DNA of 64,000 nucleotides from positions 1 to 64,000 of the forward strand of contig JAHCAZ010000008.1 in the NCBI GenBank assembly GCA_019634615.1, written 5' to 3'. The notes beneath the pieces were generated by a model. It ran no database searches and was not told where the DNA came from. It saw only the letters and a list, made by a program, of their open reading frames with translations. The DNA comes from Opitutaceae bacterium. Lineage in GTDB: Bacteria > Verrucomicrobiota > Verrucomicrobiia > Opitutales > Opitutaceae. Below are positions 54,413-63,807 of this stretch, in pieces. A program made the position numbers and the translations under genes. Each line of letters opens with the position of its first letter. The stretch's first letter is position 1.

Positions 54413-55176
54413 GCATCCCCGAAAAGACTCCCGAGGGGATCGCCCACATGCGCGAATCCTGTGCCATCGCCGCCACGGTGCTGGCCAAGCTCAAGGAACA
54501 CGTCAGTCCCGGCATCACGACCTACGATCTGGACCAGATCGCCAAGGGCCTGATCGCCTCGTACGGCGCCCGCAGCGCCGACTATGGTTACCAGATCGGA
54601 TCGCGCCGCTTCCCGGCTTACATCTGCGTCTCGGTCAACGAGGAGGTCGTCCACGGCATCGGCAACCTCCGCCGCATTCTCCGCGACGGCGACATTGTCT
54701 CCCTCGACGTGACCGTCGAATACAACGGTTACATCGGCGACAACGCCATCACCGTCCCGGTCGGCCGCATCACGCCCGCCCTGCAGCAGCTGCTCCAGGT
54801 CACGGAGCGCGCCTTGCAGCTCGGCATCGAGCAGGCCCGCGTCAACAACCGCATCGGCGACATCTCGGCGACCATCCAGGAACACGTCGAGTCCCACGGC
54901 TTCAGCGTCGTGCGCGACCTGGTCGGCCATGGGGTCGGCCAGTCCATGCACGAGCCGCCGGAAATCCCGAACTTCGGGCGCCGCGGGACGGGGCCGAAGA
55001 TCCGCCCGGGGATGACCCTGGCGATCGAGCCGATGGTCAACGCCGGTGGCTACCGGACCAAGACGCTCGCCGATGGCTGGACGGTCGCCACCACCGACGG
55101 TTCCCATTCCGCTCACTTCGAACACACGGTGCTCACGACCGACCGGGGGCCTGAAATCCTCACGCTGCCCCGCTAA
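54409..55176 (+). CDS. map: type I methionine aminopeptidase
   Basis: 255 residues. It removes the initiator Met from nascent proteins. Metal ligands are seen in SLDVTVEYNGYIGDNAITVPVG (two Asp), GHGVGQSMHEPPEIPNFG (His), LAIEPMVNAGG (Glu) and DGSHSAHFEHTVLTT (Glu). The catalytic-type His is in YAYQIGSRRFPAYICVSVNEEVVHGIG-like sequence (VVHGIG). No SH3 or zinc-finger extension. It overlaps the Adk-like gene by 4 bp. infA and rpmJ, often next, are absent; rpsM follows after 60 bp. Confidence 0.96.
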   Translation: MSIPEKTPEGIAHMRESCAIAATVLAKLKEHVSPGITTYDLDQIAKGLIASYGARSADYGYQIGSRRFPAYICVSVNEEVVHGIGNLRRILRDGDIVSLDVTVEYNGYIGDNAITVPVGRITPALQQLLQVTERALQLGIEQARVNNRIGDISATIQEHVESHGFSVVRDLVGHGVGQSMHEPPEIPNFGRRGTGPKIRPGMTLAIEPMVNAGGYRTKTLADGWTVATTDGSHSAHFEHTVLTTDRGPEILTLPR

Positions 55177-55236
55177 ACCTGATTTTCCCTTCCTCCTTTC
55201 CCTTTCAACACAACCTAACTCTCAACCCAAACCAAC

Positions 55237-55614
55237 ATGCCACGTCTCCTCGGTGTAGAAATCCCCGCGAAAAAGAAAGTCGCGTACTCCCTCCGTTACA
55301 TCAACGGCATCGGGCCCACCCGCGCCGACTTCCTCGTCAAGGAAGCGGGTCTTGATCCCGACATGCGCGCTTCGGACCTTTCCGAAGAGCAGCTGAACAA
55401 GATCCTGCACATCATCACCGAGCAGAAGTGGGTGCTCGAGGGTGACCTCCGCCGTGAGATTGCGGCCAATCTCAAGCGCCTCCAGGCCATCAATTGTTAT
55501 CGTGGCATCCGCCACCGCCGCAGCCTGCCCGTCCGCGGTCAGCGCACCAGCACCAACGCCCGCACCCGCAAAGGCCCCCGCAAGACCGTGGGTGTCGCCA
55601 AGAAAGCCGAATAA
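55237..55614 (+). CDS. rpsM: 30S ribosomal protein S13
   Basis: 125 residues. S13 forms intersubunit bridges and contacts P-site tRNA. Family segments are [89 protein letters not shown]. No Shine-Dalgarno; the leader is C/A-rich. rpsK follows after 12 bp. Confidence 0.98.
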   Translation: MPRLLGVEIPAKKKVAYSLRYINGIGPTRADFLVKEAGLDPDMRASDLSEEQLNKILHIITEQKWVLEGDLRREIAANLKRLQAINCYRGIRHRRSLPVRGQRTSTNARTRKGPRKTVGVAKKAE

Positions 55615-55626
55615 TCCTCCCCCGCC

Positions 55627-56250
55627 ATGGCTGAAGAAAAGTCCGCTCCCAAGAAAGAAAAGGCCCCCAAGGCCGCCGCGCCCGTCGAGGGTGCTGAAGC
55701 TGCCGCCAAGCCCGCCAAGGCGCCCAAGGCTGCCAAGGCCGCCGCCGGTGCCGCGCCCGCCGAGGGCGCTGCCGCCGCTCCCGCGGCTGCCCCCGAGAAG
55801 CCCGTTGAGCTCATTGGCGGCGTCGCCAAGCAGCCCACCGCCGAGGACCTCCTGAAGGAGGAACTGGGTGCGATCAAGGTCCGCAAGGCCAAGGGCTCCA
55901 AGAACGTCACCTCGGGCATCGTCAATGTCCTGGCCTCGTTCAACAACACCATCGTCTCGATCACCGACCAGAAGGGCCAGGTCATCGCCTGGTCCAGCGC
56001 CGGCAAGTGCAACTTCCGCGGTTCGCGCAAGTCCACCGCCTACGCCGCCCAGGTCGTCGCCCAGGACGCCGCCCGCAACGCCATGGCCCACGGCCTGAAG
56101 GACATCGTCATCCGCGTGTCCGGCCCCGGCCTCGGTCGCGACAGCGCCATCCGTGCGCTCCAGGCCATCGGCCTCGAGATCACCACGATCGTCGACGTCA
56201 CTCCCATCCCCCACAACGGCTGCCGCCCGCGCAAGCGTCGTCGCGTCTAA
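55627..56250 (+). CDS. rpsK: 30S ribosomal protein S11 with long N-terminal extension
   Basis: 207 residues against about 129 in E. coli. S11 lies on the platform by the E site. The S11 core begins near residue 83 ([31 protein letters not shown]) and continues through [20 protein letters not shown] and [22 protein letters not shown] to the basic end [13 protein letters not shown]. The first 80 residues are almost wholly Ala, Pro, Lys and Glu, like histone-H1-type tails, and probably disordered. The ATG at 55627 follows rpsM by 12 bp; no later ATG precedes the core. Confidence 0.96.
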   Translation: MAEEKSAPKKEKAPKAAAPVEGAEAAAKPAKAPKAAKAAAGAAPAEGAAAAPAAAPEKPVELIGGVAKQPTAEDLLKEELGAIKVRKAKGSKNVTSGIVNVLASFNNTIVSITDQKGQVIAWSSAGKCNFRGSRKSTAYAAQVVAQDAARNAMAHGLKDIVIRVSGPGLGRDSAIRALQAIGLEITTIVDVTPIPHNGCRPRKRRRV

Positions 56251-56286
56251 GGCCGGTCCTCCAACCTTCAAAAAACAACCACTCAC

Positions 56287-56898
56287 ATGGCTCGTTACAC
56301 CGGTCCCACCACTCGCATCAGCCGTCGCTTCGGGACGCACATCCTCGGCTCGGGCAAAGCCTTTGAACGCCGCAGCTACCCGGCCGGCCAGCACGGTCCC
56401 AAGCTCCGCCGCAAGCTCTCCGAGTACGCCGTCGGCCTCAATGAGAAGCAGAAGCTCCGCGCCATCTACGGCCTGCTGGAGCGCCAGTTCCGCCGCACCT
56501 TCGAGATCGCGAAGAAGGAGCGCGGCGTCACCGGCGAGCGCTTCCTGCAGCTCCTCGAGACGCGCCTCGACAGCACGGTCTATCTCCTCGGCCTCGCCAA
56601 GTCCCGCGCCGCGGCCCGCCAGTTCGTCAACCACGGCCACATCCGCGTCAACGGCCACAAGGTCGACATCGCGAGCTACAACGTCCAGGCTGGCGACGAG
56701 ATCGAGGTGAAGAACACCCCGGCCTCCCGCCAGATGGCCACGCGCAACCTCGAGGAGAACCGCATCCGCAACGTGCCCGGCTGGCTCACGCTCAATGCCG
56801 AGGCTTTCAAGGCCACCGTCAACCGTCTCCCGACGCGCGACGAGATGGAGCAGGGCGTCAACGAGCAGGTGATCGTCGAGTTCTACTCGCGCTTCTAA
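56287..56898 (+). CDS. rpsD: 30S ribosomal protein S4
   Basis: 203 residues. S4 nucleates 30S assembly and represses the alpha operon in E. coli. The first Cys cluster of zinc-type S4 is absent. Segments are MARYTGPTTRISRRFGTHI, YGLLERQFRRTFEIAKKERGVTGERFLQLLETRLDSTVYLLG and the S4 RNA-binding domain ARQFVNHGHIRVNGHKVDIASYNVQAGDEIEV. It lies 36 bp after rpsK. Confidence 0.98.
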   Translation: MARYTGPTTRISRRFGTHILGSGKAFERRSYPAGQHGPKLRRKLSEYAVGLNEKQKLRAIYGLLERQFRRTFEIAKKERGVTGERFLQLLETRLDSTVYLLGLAKSRAAARQFVNHGHIRVNGHKVDIASYNVQAGDEIEVKNTPASRQMATRNLEENRIRNVPGWLTLNAEAFKATVNRLPTRDEMEQGVNEQVIVEFYSRF

Positions 56899-56952
56899 GC
56901 TGTTCCGCCACCACTTCCCAACCCGCAACGCCCACCGCCAGAGTTCATCGCC

Positions 56953-57954
56953 ATGCCCAAACGTCTCGGAAAGTTCGAACTCCCCAACAAGCTCACCAAG
57001 GTCGAGGAAGGCGCCACGCCGACCTACGCCAAGTTCATCGCCGAGCCCTTCGAGGCCGGTTACGGCCACACCATCGGCAACTCCCTCCGCCGCGTCCTCC
57101 TGAGCTCCATCGAGGGCGCCGCCATCTCCTCGATCAAGGTCGATGGCGTCAGCCATGAGTTCCAGAGCATCGACGGCGTCGTCGAGGATGTCACCGACAT
57201 CGTCCTCAACCTGAAGAAGGTCCTGATCGTCTCCCACAAGCGCGAGCCGCTCACCCTCCAGATCAAGGTCTCGAAGTCGGGTCCCGTCACCGCGGCCGAT
57301 ATCCAGGCCGACGCCAACATCACCATCGTCAACCCCGAGCAGGTCATCTGCACGCTCGACTCGAAGAAGACCTTCGAGGCCGAGATCGAGATCAAGACCG
57401 GCCGCGGCTACTACCCGGGCGAGGCCAACAAGAAGGAGGAGCAGGCCATCGGCGTCATCCCGATCGACTCGCTCTTCTCCCCGGTCAAGCTCGTGAAGTA
57501 CGCCGTCGAGGCCACCCGCGTCGGCCAGATCACGGACTACGACAAGCTCATCCTCGAGATCTGGACGGACGGCCGCATCACGCCGGACGACGCCCTCAAG
57601 CAGGCCGCCTCGATCCTCAAGCACCACATCGACGTGTTCGACCGCGTGAGCGAGGAGACCTACGAGTTCGAGAACCAGCAGTCCGAGGTCAGCGAGGAGC
57701 AGAACAAGCTCCGCAAGCTCCTCAACATGTCGGTCAACGAGATCGAGCTCTCCGTCCGCGCCGCCAACTGCCTGAACAACGCGAACATCACCACCGTCGG
57801 CGAGCTCGCGATGAAGTCGGAGCAGGAAATGCTCAAGTACCGCAACTTCGGCAAGAAGTCGCTCAACGAGATCAAGGACAAGCTCGAGGCCCTCGGTCTC
57901 TCGCTTGGCATGAAGTTCGACGAGCGCCTCCTCGACACCAAGAAGGAAGGCTGA
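56953..57954 (+). CDS. rpoA: DNA-directed RNA polymerase subunit alpha
   Basis: 333 residues. Alpha dimers initiate polymerase assembly. The N-terminal domain has EPFEAGYGHTIGNSLRRVLLSSIEGAAISSIKVDGVSHEFQSIDGVVEDVTDIVLNLK. A flexible acidic linker lies near 230-250. The C-terminal domain keeps the UP-element DNA-binding residues (VRAANCLNNANI and FGKKSLNEIKDKL). Last-but-one gene of the alpha cluster; a hairpin-bearing 163-bp spacer precedes rplQ. Confidence 0.98.
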   Translation: MPKRLGKFELPNKLTKVEEGATPTYAKFIAEPFEAGYGHTIGNSLRRVLLSSIEGAAISSIKVDGVSHEFQSIDGVVEDVTDIVLNLKKVLIVSHKREPLTLQIKVSKSGPVTAADIQADANITIVNPEQVICTLDSKKTFEAEIEIKTGRGYYPGEANKKEEQAIGVIPIDSLFSPVKLVKYAVEATRVGQITDYDKLILEIWTDGRITPDDALKQAASILKHHIDVFDRVSEETYEFENQQSEVSEEQNKLRKLLNMSVNEIELSVRAANCLNNANITTVGELAMKSEQEMLKYRNFGKKSLNEIKDKLEALGLSLGMKFDERLLDTKKEG

Positions 57955-57958
57955 GCGA

Positions 57959-58021
57959 ATACCGGATCTTGGATTTCGGAAACCGGATAGCTCCCAGGCG
58001 AAACTATCCGGTTTCCGGTAT
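57959..58021. repeat. palindrome between rpoA and rplQ
   Basis: Inner arms CGGAAACCGGATAG (57977-57990) and CTATCCGGTTTCCG (58004-58017) are perfect 14-bp complements. Outer arms ATACCGG (57959-57965) and CCGGTAT (58015-58021) match as well, overlapping the inner ones. Words of the type CCGGAT are repeated. It begins 4 bp after the rpoA stop and could partially terminate transcription before rplQ. Confidence 0.75.
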
Positions 58022-58117
58022 CCCCCATCGCCAATTTCACCTGGGCTTCGCGCCGTCCGCTGCCGCTCCACGCTGCGACCGGATTGCCGATCGGGGCCCG
58101 CCTAAAACCAAAACACA

Positions 58118-58633
58118 ATGCGTCACAACAAACACCGTTCCTCCCTGGGCGTCACGCGCGAGCACCGCGCCGCGATGCTCTCCAACCTGGGCGCCGCCCT
58201 CATTACGCATGGTCGCATCGAGACCACGCTGACCAAGGCCAAGGCCCTCCGCCCCTTCATCGAGAAGGTCATCACCAAGGCCAAGCAGGCCGCGGCCAAG
58301 ACCGAGAAGAAGGACGCGATCCACCTCCGCCGCCTCGCGCTCTCGTCCATCCGTGACGAGAATGCCGTCACCAAGCTGTTCAACGAGACCTACAAGGAGT
58401 TCGCGAACCGCAACGGCGGCTACACCCGCATCTACAAGCTCGGCCAGCAGCGCCTCGGCGACGCCGCCGAGATGGCCCTGATCGAGTTCGTCAAGGCCGA
58501 CGACCCGGGCTACAAGAAGTCCAAGGGCCGCAAGGCACCCAAGGCCAAGAAGGCCCCGGCCGCCGCGGAAGCGGCGCCCGCCGCCGAAGCCGCCCCGGCC
58601 GCGCCGCAGGCCGAGGGCGAAGCCAAGGCCTGA
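58118..58633 (+). CDS. rplQ: 50S ribosomal protein L17 with C-terminal tail
   Basis: 171 residues against about 127 in E. coli. L17 lies near the tunnel exit. The core is clear: MRHNKHRSSLGVTREHRAAMLSNLGAALITHGRIETTLTKAKALRPFIEKVITKAK, then YKEFANRNGGYTRIYKLGQQRLGDAAEMALIEFV. The last 40 residues are Ala/Pro/Lys/Glu-rich and probably disordered. It closes the ribosomal superoperon, with an intrinsic terminator behind it. Confidence 0.97.
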   Translation: MRHNKHRSSLGVTREHRAAMLSNLGAALITHGRIETTLTKAKALRPFIEKVITKAKQAAAKTEKKDAIHLRRLALSSIRDENAVTKLFNETYKEFANRNGGYTRIYKLGQQRLGDAAEMALIEFVKADDPGYKKSKGRKAPKAKKAPAAAEAAPAAEAAPAAPQAEGEAKA

Positions 58634-58656
58634 GCCCCGGCACCCTGATCCCTCGC

Positions 58657-58689
58657 AAACGCGTCGAAGCTTCGCTTCGGCGCGTTTTT
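58657..58689 (+). terminator. intrinsic terminator of the alpha cluster
   Basis: A 14-bp stem, 58657-58670 against 58674-58687 with one G-U pair, and a TTC loop. The stem runs into a T5 tract at 58685-58689. It lies 23 bp after the rplQ stop. Confidence 0.88.
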
Positions 58690-58705
58690 GTTTACATTAC
58701 CCGCC

Positions 58706-58933
58706 ATGCTCTCCCTGCCCGCCGCCGCCGTCATCTACTGCGCGCTTGTCGCAGTGGTGTTCCTGGGGCTGTGGCTGTGGTATGACCGGCGCGACCACGC
58801 CCGCTTCGAGGGCCAGCGGCGCAAGACCACCTTCCACTGCATCCGCTGCGACCGCCTCTACACCGCCCCCGGCGGCGCCGACCTGTGCAAGTGCCCTCGC
58901 TGCGGCCATGAAAACGCCCGGCTGCGGTTCTAG
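58706..58933 (+). CDS. small membrane protein with C-terminal zinc ribbon
   Basis: 75 residues of no named family. One N-terminal span (about 5-25, AAAVIYCALVAVVFLGLWLWY) is followed by a basic stretch and a rubredoxin-like knuckle pair: CIRC, then CKCPRCGHENARLRF. The second part therefore faces the cytoplasm or periplasm as a zinc ribbon. The ATG at 58706 is chosen; a TTG further up lies inside the rplQ terminator. It precedes guaA by 69 bp. Function unknown. Confidence 0.75.
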   Translation: MLSLPAAAVIYCALVAVVFLGLWLWYDRRDHARFEGQRRKTTFHCIRCDRLYTAPGGADLCKCPRCGHENARLRF

Positions 58934-59002
58934 CGCGGTTGACAGCCCCCGTCCGTCTGGGCGTTGATGCCCCCTTTCTCTCTCCCGCACCCACCTCCTG
59001 AA

Positions 59003-60541
59003 ATGTCCCAGACCATCGCCGTCATCGACTTCGGTTCGCAATACACGCAGGTCATCGCGCGCCGCATCCGCGAGTGCCAGGTTTACTCGAAAATCTACCA
59101 TTACAGCACCACGGCGGAGCAGCTGAAGGCCGATGGCGTCGTGGGCATCATCCTCTCGGGCGGCCCGAGCTCGGTGTTTGCGAAGAAGGCGCCGATCCCC
59201 GACCGCGGCATCTTCGAGCTCGGCGTGCCGGTCCTCGGCATCTGCTACGGCATCCAGCTCATGGGCCACCTGCTCGGCGGCAAGGTCTCGCGCAGCGATC
59301 ACCGCGAATACGGCCACGGCACGCTCACCATCCGCCGCCCGGGCCGGCTTTTCGCGGGCCTGCCGAAGAAGCTGCGGGTCTGGAACTCGCACGGAGACCG
59401 CCTGATCAAGCTGCCGCCGGGCTTCACCGCCATCGGCACGACCGACAATTCCGAGTTCGCCGCCATCGAGGACCTCAAGCGCAACTTCTACGGCATCCAG
59501 TTCCACCCCGAGGTGTTCCACACCGAGGGCGGCGTCGATGTCGTGCGCAACTTCCTCGTCGGCGTCTGCAACGCCGCGCAGGACTGGACCACGGCCGACT
59601 TCATCCGCCGCGCGGTGGCCGACATCCGCGCCACCGTGGGCAAGTCCCGCGTCCTCCTCGGCCTTTCGGGCGGTGTCGACTCCTCGGTCGCCGCCGCGCT
59701 CATCCACAAGGCCGTCGGCCGCCAGCTCACCTGCGTCTTCGTGGACAACGGCCTCCTGCGTCAGGGCGAACGCGAGCAGGTCGTCTCGCTTTACGCGCGC
59801 AACTTCAAGATCGACGTCCGCGTCGTCGACGCCTCGGCCATCTTCCTGCGCCGCCTCAAGGGCGTCACCGAGCCCGAGCAGAAGCGCAAGATCATCGGCC
59901 GCACGTTCGTCGAGGTGTTCGAGAAGTCCCTCAAGACCATCGGCGGCGCCGAGTTTCTCGCGCAGGGCACGCTGTACCCCGACGTGATCGAGAGCGTCGC
60001 CATCGGCAACAATCCCGCGGCGCTGATCAAGTCGCACCACAATGTCGGTGGCCTGCCCGCGCGCATGAAGCTCAAGCTCCTTGAGCCGCTGCGCGAGCTC
60101 TTCAAGGACGAGGTCCGCGCCGTCGGCACCGCCTGCGGCCTGCCGCGCGAGGTCGTCTGGCGCCAGCCGTTCCCCGGCCCGGGCCTGGGCGTCCGCGTCG
60201 TCGGCGAGATCACCCGCGAGCGCCTCGAGATCCTGCGCAAGGCCGATGCCATCCTCCAGGAGGAGATGATGGAGACCGGCTGGTACTGGAAGGTCTGGCA
60301 GTCGTTCGCCGTGTTCCTCCCGGTCAAGTCGGTGGGCGTCGTCGGCGACGAGCGCAACTACGCCTACGTCATCGGCCTGCGCATCGTGGAAAGCATCGAT
60401 GCCATGACGGCCGACTGGACCCGGCTGCCGTACGAGTTGCTGCAGACGATCTCCAGCCGCATCACCAACGAGGTGCGTGGTGTCTCCCGGGTCGTGCTGG
60501 ACATTAGCTCGAAGCCGCCGGCGACAATCGAGTGGGAATAA
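59003..60541 (+). CDS. guaA: GMP synthase (glutamine-hydrolysing)
   Basis: 512 residues. It converts XMP to GMP with ATP and glutamine, the last step of guanine nucleotide synthesis. The class I glutamine amidotransferase domain (1-190) has [11 protein letters not shown] with nucleophile Cys81 and the His/Glu dyad in [11 protein letters not shown]. The PP-loop ATPase follows ([15 protein letters not shown]), then the dimerisation domain with [16 protein letters not shown] and the C-terminal KPPATIEWE. The ATG at 59003 gives [16 protein letters not shown]. Confidence 0.98.
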   Translation: MSQTIAVIDFGSQYTQVIARRIRECQVYSKIYHYSTTAEQLKADGVVGIILSGGPSSVFAKKAPIPDRGIFELGVPVLGICYGIQLMGHLLGGKVSRSDHREYGHGTLTIRRPGRLFAGLPKKLRVWNSHGDRLIKLPPGFTAIGTTDNSEFAAIEDLKRNFYGIQFHPEVFHTEGGVDVVRNFLVGVCNAAQDWTTADFIRRAVADIRATVGKSRVLLGLSGGVDSSVAAALIHKAVGRQLTCVFVDNGLLRQGEREQVVSLYARNFKIDVRVVDASAIFLRRLKGVTEPEQKRKIIGRTFVEVFEKSLKTIGGAEFLAQGTLYPDVIESVAIGNNPAALIKSHHNVGGLPARMKLKLLEPLRELFKDEVRAVGTACGLPREVVWRQPFPGPGLGVRVVGEITRERLEILRKADAILQEEMMETGWYWKVWQSFAVFLPVKSVGVVGDERNYAYVIGLRIVESIDAMTADWTRLPYELLQTISSRITNEVRGVSRVVLDISSKPPATIEWE

Positions 60542-60592
60542 GTGCACCCGCGGCATTGCCTGCGGTCTGAATCCCTTACATCCTATTCGCCC

Positions 60593-61360
60593 ATGACGAT
60601 CTTCCGCCTTCTGTCCCGTGGTTGCATCCTGCTGGCCCTGGCTGGTTTTGCCCTGCTGCCGGCGGGCGCCGCCGAGCCCGACATCATCGCCAAGGCCCGC
60701 GCCTACCTGGGCGGCGAGGCGGCCCTCGACCGGGTCACCTCGCTGCATTACGTCGGCAAGCTGACGCTCGAGGAGGGCGGCAAGGCGGCCGAGACCGGCC
60801 CGGTTTCCGTCGAGATCATCTTCCAGAAACCCAGCCGCCAGCGCAGCGTCATCGCCGCGGAGAAGCGCGTCGAGACCACCGTGCTCGACGGCTTCGACGG
60901 CTGGGCGAAGGTGCAGGATCCGGCTGATCCCACCCGCTGGAACATGTCACTGATGGAGGCCGACCAGATCCGCAGCCTGCGCGCCAACGTCGCGGAGAAC
61001 CTCTCCTTCTTCCGCAATCGCGACAGCCGACACTGCACCATCGAGGACCTGGGCGCGGCGGTCGTGGATGGCGTCAGCTGCCACAAGGTCGGCTACGTCT
61101 ACTCCGCGCAGGTCGCATTCATCCGCTATTTCGACGTAGCCACGGGCCGCCTGGTCCTGACCGAGACCGCGCAGGGCGAGACCATCCGCGAGCAGGGCGA
61201 AATCATCGCCGGCGGCGTGAAATTCCCGCGCACGCTCATCACCACGCTGCGCCGGCCCGACGGCTCGGAGCAGCGGGTAACCATCGAGTTCGAGAAGGTC
61301 ACCGTCAACGAGACCTTCCCCGACAGCCTCTTTGCCATGCCCTCGCTGGGCGGGCAGTGA
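60593..61360 (+). CDS. exported LolA/LppX-like hypothetical protein
   Basis: 255 residues. An N-terminal signal peptide (MTIFRLLSRGCILLALAGFALLPAGAA) is followed by a beta-rich domain resembling outer-membrane lipoprotein-sorting proteins: KARAYLGGEAALDRVTSLHYVGKL, then DGFDGWAKV and FRYFD-like strands with GRLVLTETAQGETIREQGEI. Such domains carry lipids or lipoproteins in the periplasm. The Cys in the signal region is not in a good lipobox. It lies between guaA and hisD with short gaps; whether it is cotranscribed with the his genes is unclear. Confidence 0.78.
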   Translation: MTIFRLLSRGCILLALAGFALLPAGAAEPDIIAKARAYLGGEAALDRVTSLHYVGKLTLEEGGKAAETGPVSVEIIFQKPSRQRSVIAAEKRVETTVLDGFDGWAKVQDPADPTRWNMSLMEADQIRSLRANVAENLSFFRNRDSRHCTIEDLGAAVVDGVSCHKVGYVYSAQVAFIRYFDVATGRLVLTETAQGETIREQGEIIAGGVKFPRTLITTLRRPDGSEQRVTIEFEKVTVNETFPDSLFAMPSLGGQ

Positions 61361-61396
61361 GCCTCGCTTCTTCCGCCCAGCGCCCATCGAGCCGCC

Positions 61397-62704
61397 GTGC
61401 GCACGCTATCCTTCGCCAGCAAGACCTTCGCCGCTGACCTCGCGGCCTTCTGCCAGGCCGCCAACGTCCCGGTCGAGATCACCCAGGCCGTGGCGGCCAT
61501 CCTCGCCGATGTCCGCGCGCGCGGTGACCTCGCCGTTGCCAATTACGCGGCCAAGTTCGACGGCGCCAAGCTCCGCTCGCGCGAGTTCCGCGTCCCCGTC
61601 GAGGAGATCGCCGCTGCCGCCCGCCGCCTGCCGGCCGCCGAGATGCGCGCCCTCCGCGAGGCCCATGCGAATGTCGTCGCCTACAATCGCCGCGGCCTCC
61701 CGCCCGGCTGGACCGGACGCAACCGCCACGGGGCGATCGTCGGCGAGAAGCACGATCCCATCCGCCGCGTCGGCCTTTATGTGCCCGGCGGCCAGGTGCC
61801 TTTGGTTTCGACCGTGATCATGAGCGCGACGCTCGCGCAGATCGCCGGTTGCCCGGAGATCGTGGTGTGCACCCCCTCGAACTCGTCCGGCAAGGTCGCT
61901 GACGGCCTGCTGGCTGCGCTGCATCTCGTCGGGGTGAAGGAAGTCTATCGCATCGGCGGCGTGCAGGCCATCGCCGCGATGGCCTACGGCACGGAGACAA
62001 TCCCGGCGGTCGACAAGGTCTTCGGCCCCGGCAACGCCTACGTCTGCGAGGCCAAGCGCCAGGTCTTCGGCACGGTGGGCGTGGATTCACTGCCGGGTCC
62101 GAGTGAGGTGATGATCATCGCCGACGACACGGCGCGCGCGGATTTCGCCGCGGCCGACCTGCTGGCTCAGGCCGAGCACGGTTCCGGCCGCGAGAAGATT
62201 TACCTCGTCGCCACCTCGGCCAAGGTCATTGCCGCCATCAAGGCCGAGGTTGACCTGCAGCTGGGCCGGATTTCGCGCGCCGAGAAAACTTCCCAAGTCC
62301 TGGCCAACGGGTTCCTCGCCGTCGAGGTCTCCTCGCTGGCGCAGGCGGTGGAGGTGGCCAACTACGTGGCCCCCGAGCATCTCGAGCTCCTCGTGAAGGA
62401 CAGCGCGGTCAAGAAGCTCACGCGCGCCATCACCACGGCCGGGGCCATCATGATCGGCAACTACACGCCGACGGCCCTCGGTGATTTCACGGCCGGCCCC
62501 AGCCACGTGCTGCCCACCGGGCGTGCCGGCCGGTTCTTCAGCGGGCTGCGCGTCGCCGACTTCATGCGGCGGACGAGCATTGTCCGTTACGATCGCACCA
62601 GTGTTCGCGCCGGCAACCGCGTGGTCGCCGCCTTTGCCGCCATGGAGCGGCTCGATGCCCACGGCCGCTCCGTCGCCGTGCGCGCGGAGAAACCTGCCCG
62701 GTGA
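61397..62704 (+). CDS. hisD: histidinol dehydrogenase
   Basis: 435 residues. It catalyses the two-step oxidation of histidinol to histidine with NAD and a zinc ion. Family segments are RVGLYVPGGQVPLVSTVIMSATLAQIAGC, DKVFGPGNAYVCEAKRQVFGTVGVDSLPGPSEVMIIADD, LLAQAEHGSG and the zinc/catalytic YVAPEHLELLVKD. The start is GTG at 61397. Its stop overlaps the GTG start of hisC (GTGA). Confidence 0.97.
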   Translation: MRTLSFASKTFAADLAAFCQAANVPVEITQAVAAILADVRARGDLAVANYAAKFDGAKLRSREFRVPVEEIAAAARRLPAAEMRALREAHANVVAYNRRGLPPGWTGRNRHGAIVGEKHDPIRRVGLYVPGGQVPLVSTVIMSATLAQIAGCPEIVVCTPSNSSGKVADGLLAALHLVGVKEVYRIGGVQAIAAMAYGTETIPAVDKVFGPGNAYVCEAKRQVFGTVGVDSLPGPSEVMIIADDTARADFAAADLLAQAEHGSGREKIYLVATSAKVIAAIKAEVDLQLGRISRAEKTSQVLANGFLAVEVSSLAQAVEVANYVAPEHLELLVKDSAVKKLTRAITTAGAIMIGNYTPTALGDFTAGPSHVLPTGRAGRFFSGLRVADFMRRTSIVRYDRTSVRAGNRVVAAFAAMERLDAHGRSVAVRAEKPAR

Positions 62705-63807
62705 ACCGCGCCGACGACCTGCCGTCGCTGGCGCTGCCGCACGTCGCGCGCCTGCATGCCTACACGCCGGGGCTCCAGCCGACGGAGCCCGGCTGGACCA
62801 AGCTCAACACCAACGAGTGCCCGTACCCGCCGAGCCCGCGCGTCGCCGAGGCGATCCGGCGCGAAGTGGGGGAGGGCGGCGGCACGCTGCGCCTTTATCC
62901 CAACCCGAAGAGCTCGCCCCTGCGGTCGGTCGTCGCGCAGCTGCATGGGTTGCGGGAGGAGAACGTCTGCATCGGCAACGGCTCGGACGACATCCTCAAT
63001 CTGCTCGTGCGCTGTTTCTGCACGACCGAGGCGGCGGCCGGGTACACGCTGCCGAGCTATTCGCTGTACCCGGTGCTCGTCGCCATTCAGGACGGCGGAA
63101 GCACGGTCATCGAGTTCGACCGGACCCTGCGCCTGCCGGTCGACCGCATCGCGGCGTCGGGCGCCCGGGCGTTCTTCCTGACCTCGCCCAATGCCCCGAC
63201 CGGCGTGGCCTTCAGCCCGGCGGAGATCGCACAGGTCCTCGAGCGCTACCGCGGCCTGCTCATCGTGGACGAGGCCTACGCGCCGTTTGCCCGCGAGAAC
63301 GCGATCCCGCTCCTGGCCAAGCACCCGAACCTCGTGGTCGTGCGCACGCTTTCGAAGGCCCACGCCCTGGCGGGCATGCGGGTGGGCTATGCGCTCGCGC
63401 ACCCGACGGTCATCGACCTGCTCGACCGCGTGCGCGACAGCTACAATGTCAATCGGCTCTCCCAGGTGGCCGCCGTGGCCGCGCTGGGCGATACGGACTA
63501 CTATGCCGGCATCATCGCCCGCGTCTGTGCCACCCGTGACCGGTGCATCGCGGCTTTCGCGGCGCAGGGGTGGTTCACCTATCCGTCGCAGGCCAACTTC
63601 ATCTTCACCGAGCCCCGGAATGCCCGCGGCGAGGCGGGCCCGGCGGTGGCGAAGTCGGCGTACGACTTCCTCTACGCCCGCAAGGTCCTTGTCCGTTACT
63701 TCCCCAGCCACGCCTTGACCGCCTCGTTCCTGCGCATCAGCGTCGGGACGGATGACGAGATGCTCGTCCTCCAACGCACCCTTGAAGCATGGCTAAAGCA
63801 CGCATAG
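62701..63807 (+). CDS. hisC: histidinol-phosphate aminotransferase
   Basis: 368 residues. It transaminates imidazole acetol phosphate to histidinol phosphate. Class I/II PLP marks are [44 protein letters not shown] and the PLP lysine in [17 protein letters not shown]. The start GTG lies inside the hisD stop. The end overlaps hisB by 19 bp. These tight overlaps indicate one translationally coupled his operon. Confidence 0.95.
   Translation: MNRADDLPSLALPHVARLHAYTPGLQPTEPGWTKLNTNECPYPPSPRVAEAIRREVGEGGGTLRLYPNPKSSPLRSVVAQLHGLREENVCIGNGSDDILNLLVRCFCTTEAAAGYTLPSYSLYPVLVAIQDGGSTVIEFDRTLRLPVDRIAASGARAFFLTSPNAPTGVAFSPAEIAQVLERYRGLLIVDEAYAPFARENAIPLLAKHPNLVVVRTLSKAHALAGMRVGYALAHPTVIDLLDRVRDSYNVNRLSQVAAVAALGDTDYYAGIIARVCATRDRCIAAFAAQGWFTYPSQANFIFTEPRNARGEAGPAVAKSAYDFLYARKVLVRYFPSHALTASFLRISVGTDDEMLVLQRTLEAWLKHA

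Noticed and set aside
55222..58071. A 949-codon open frame antisense to rpsM-rpsK-rpsD-rpoA
   Set aside because: Low-complexity Leu/Asp/Gly/Val product antisense to four certain genes and their spacers.
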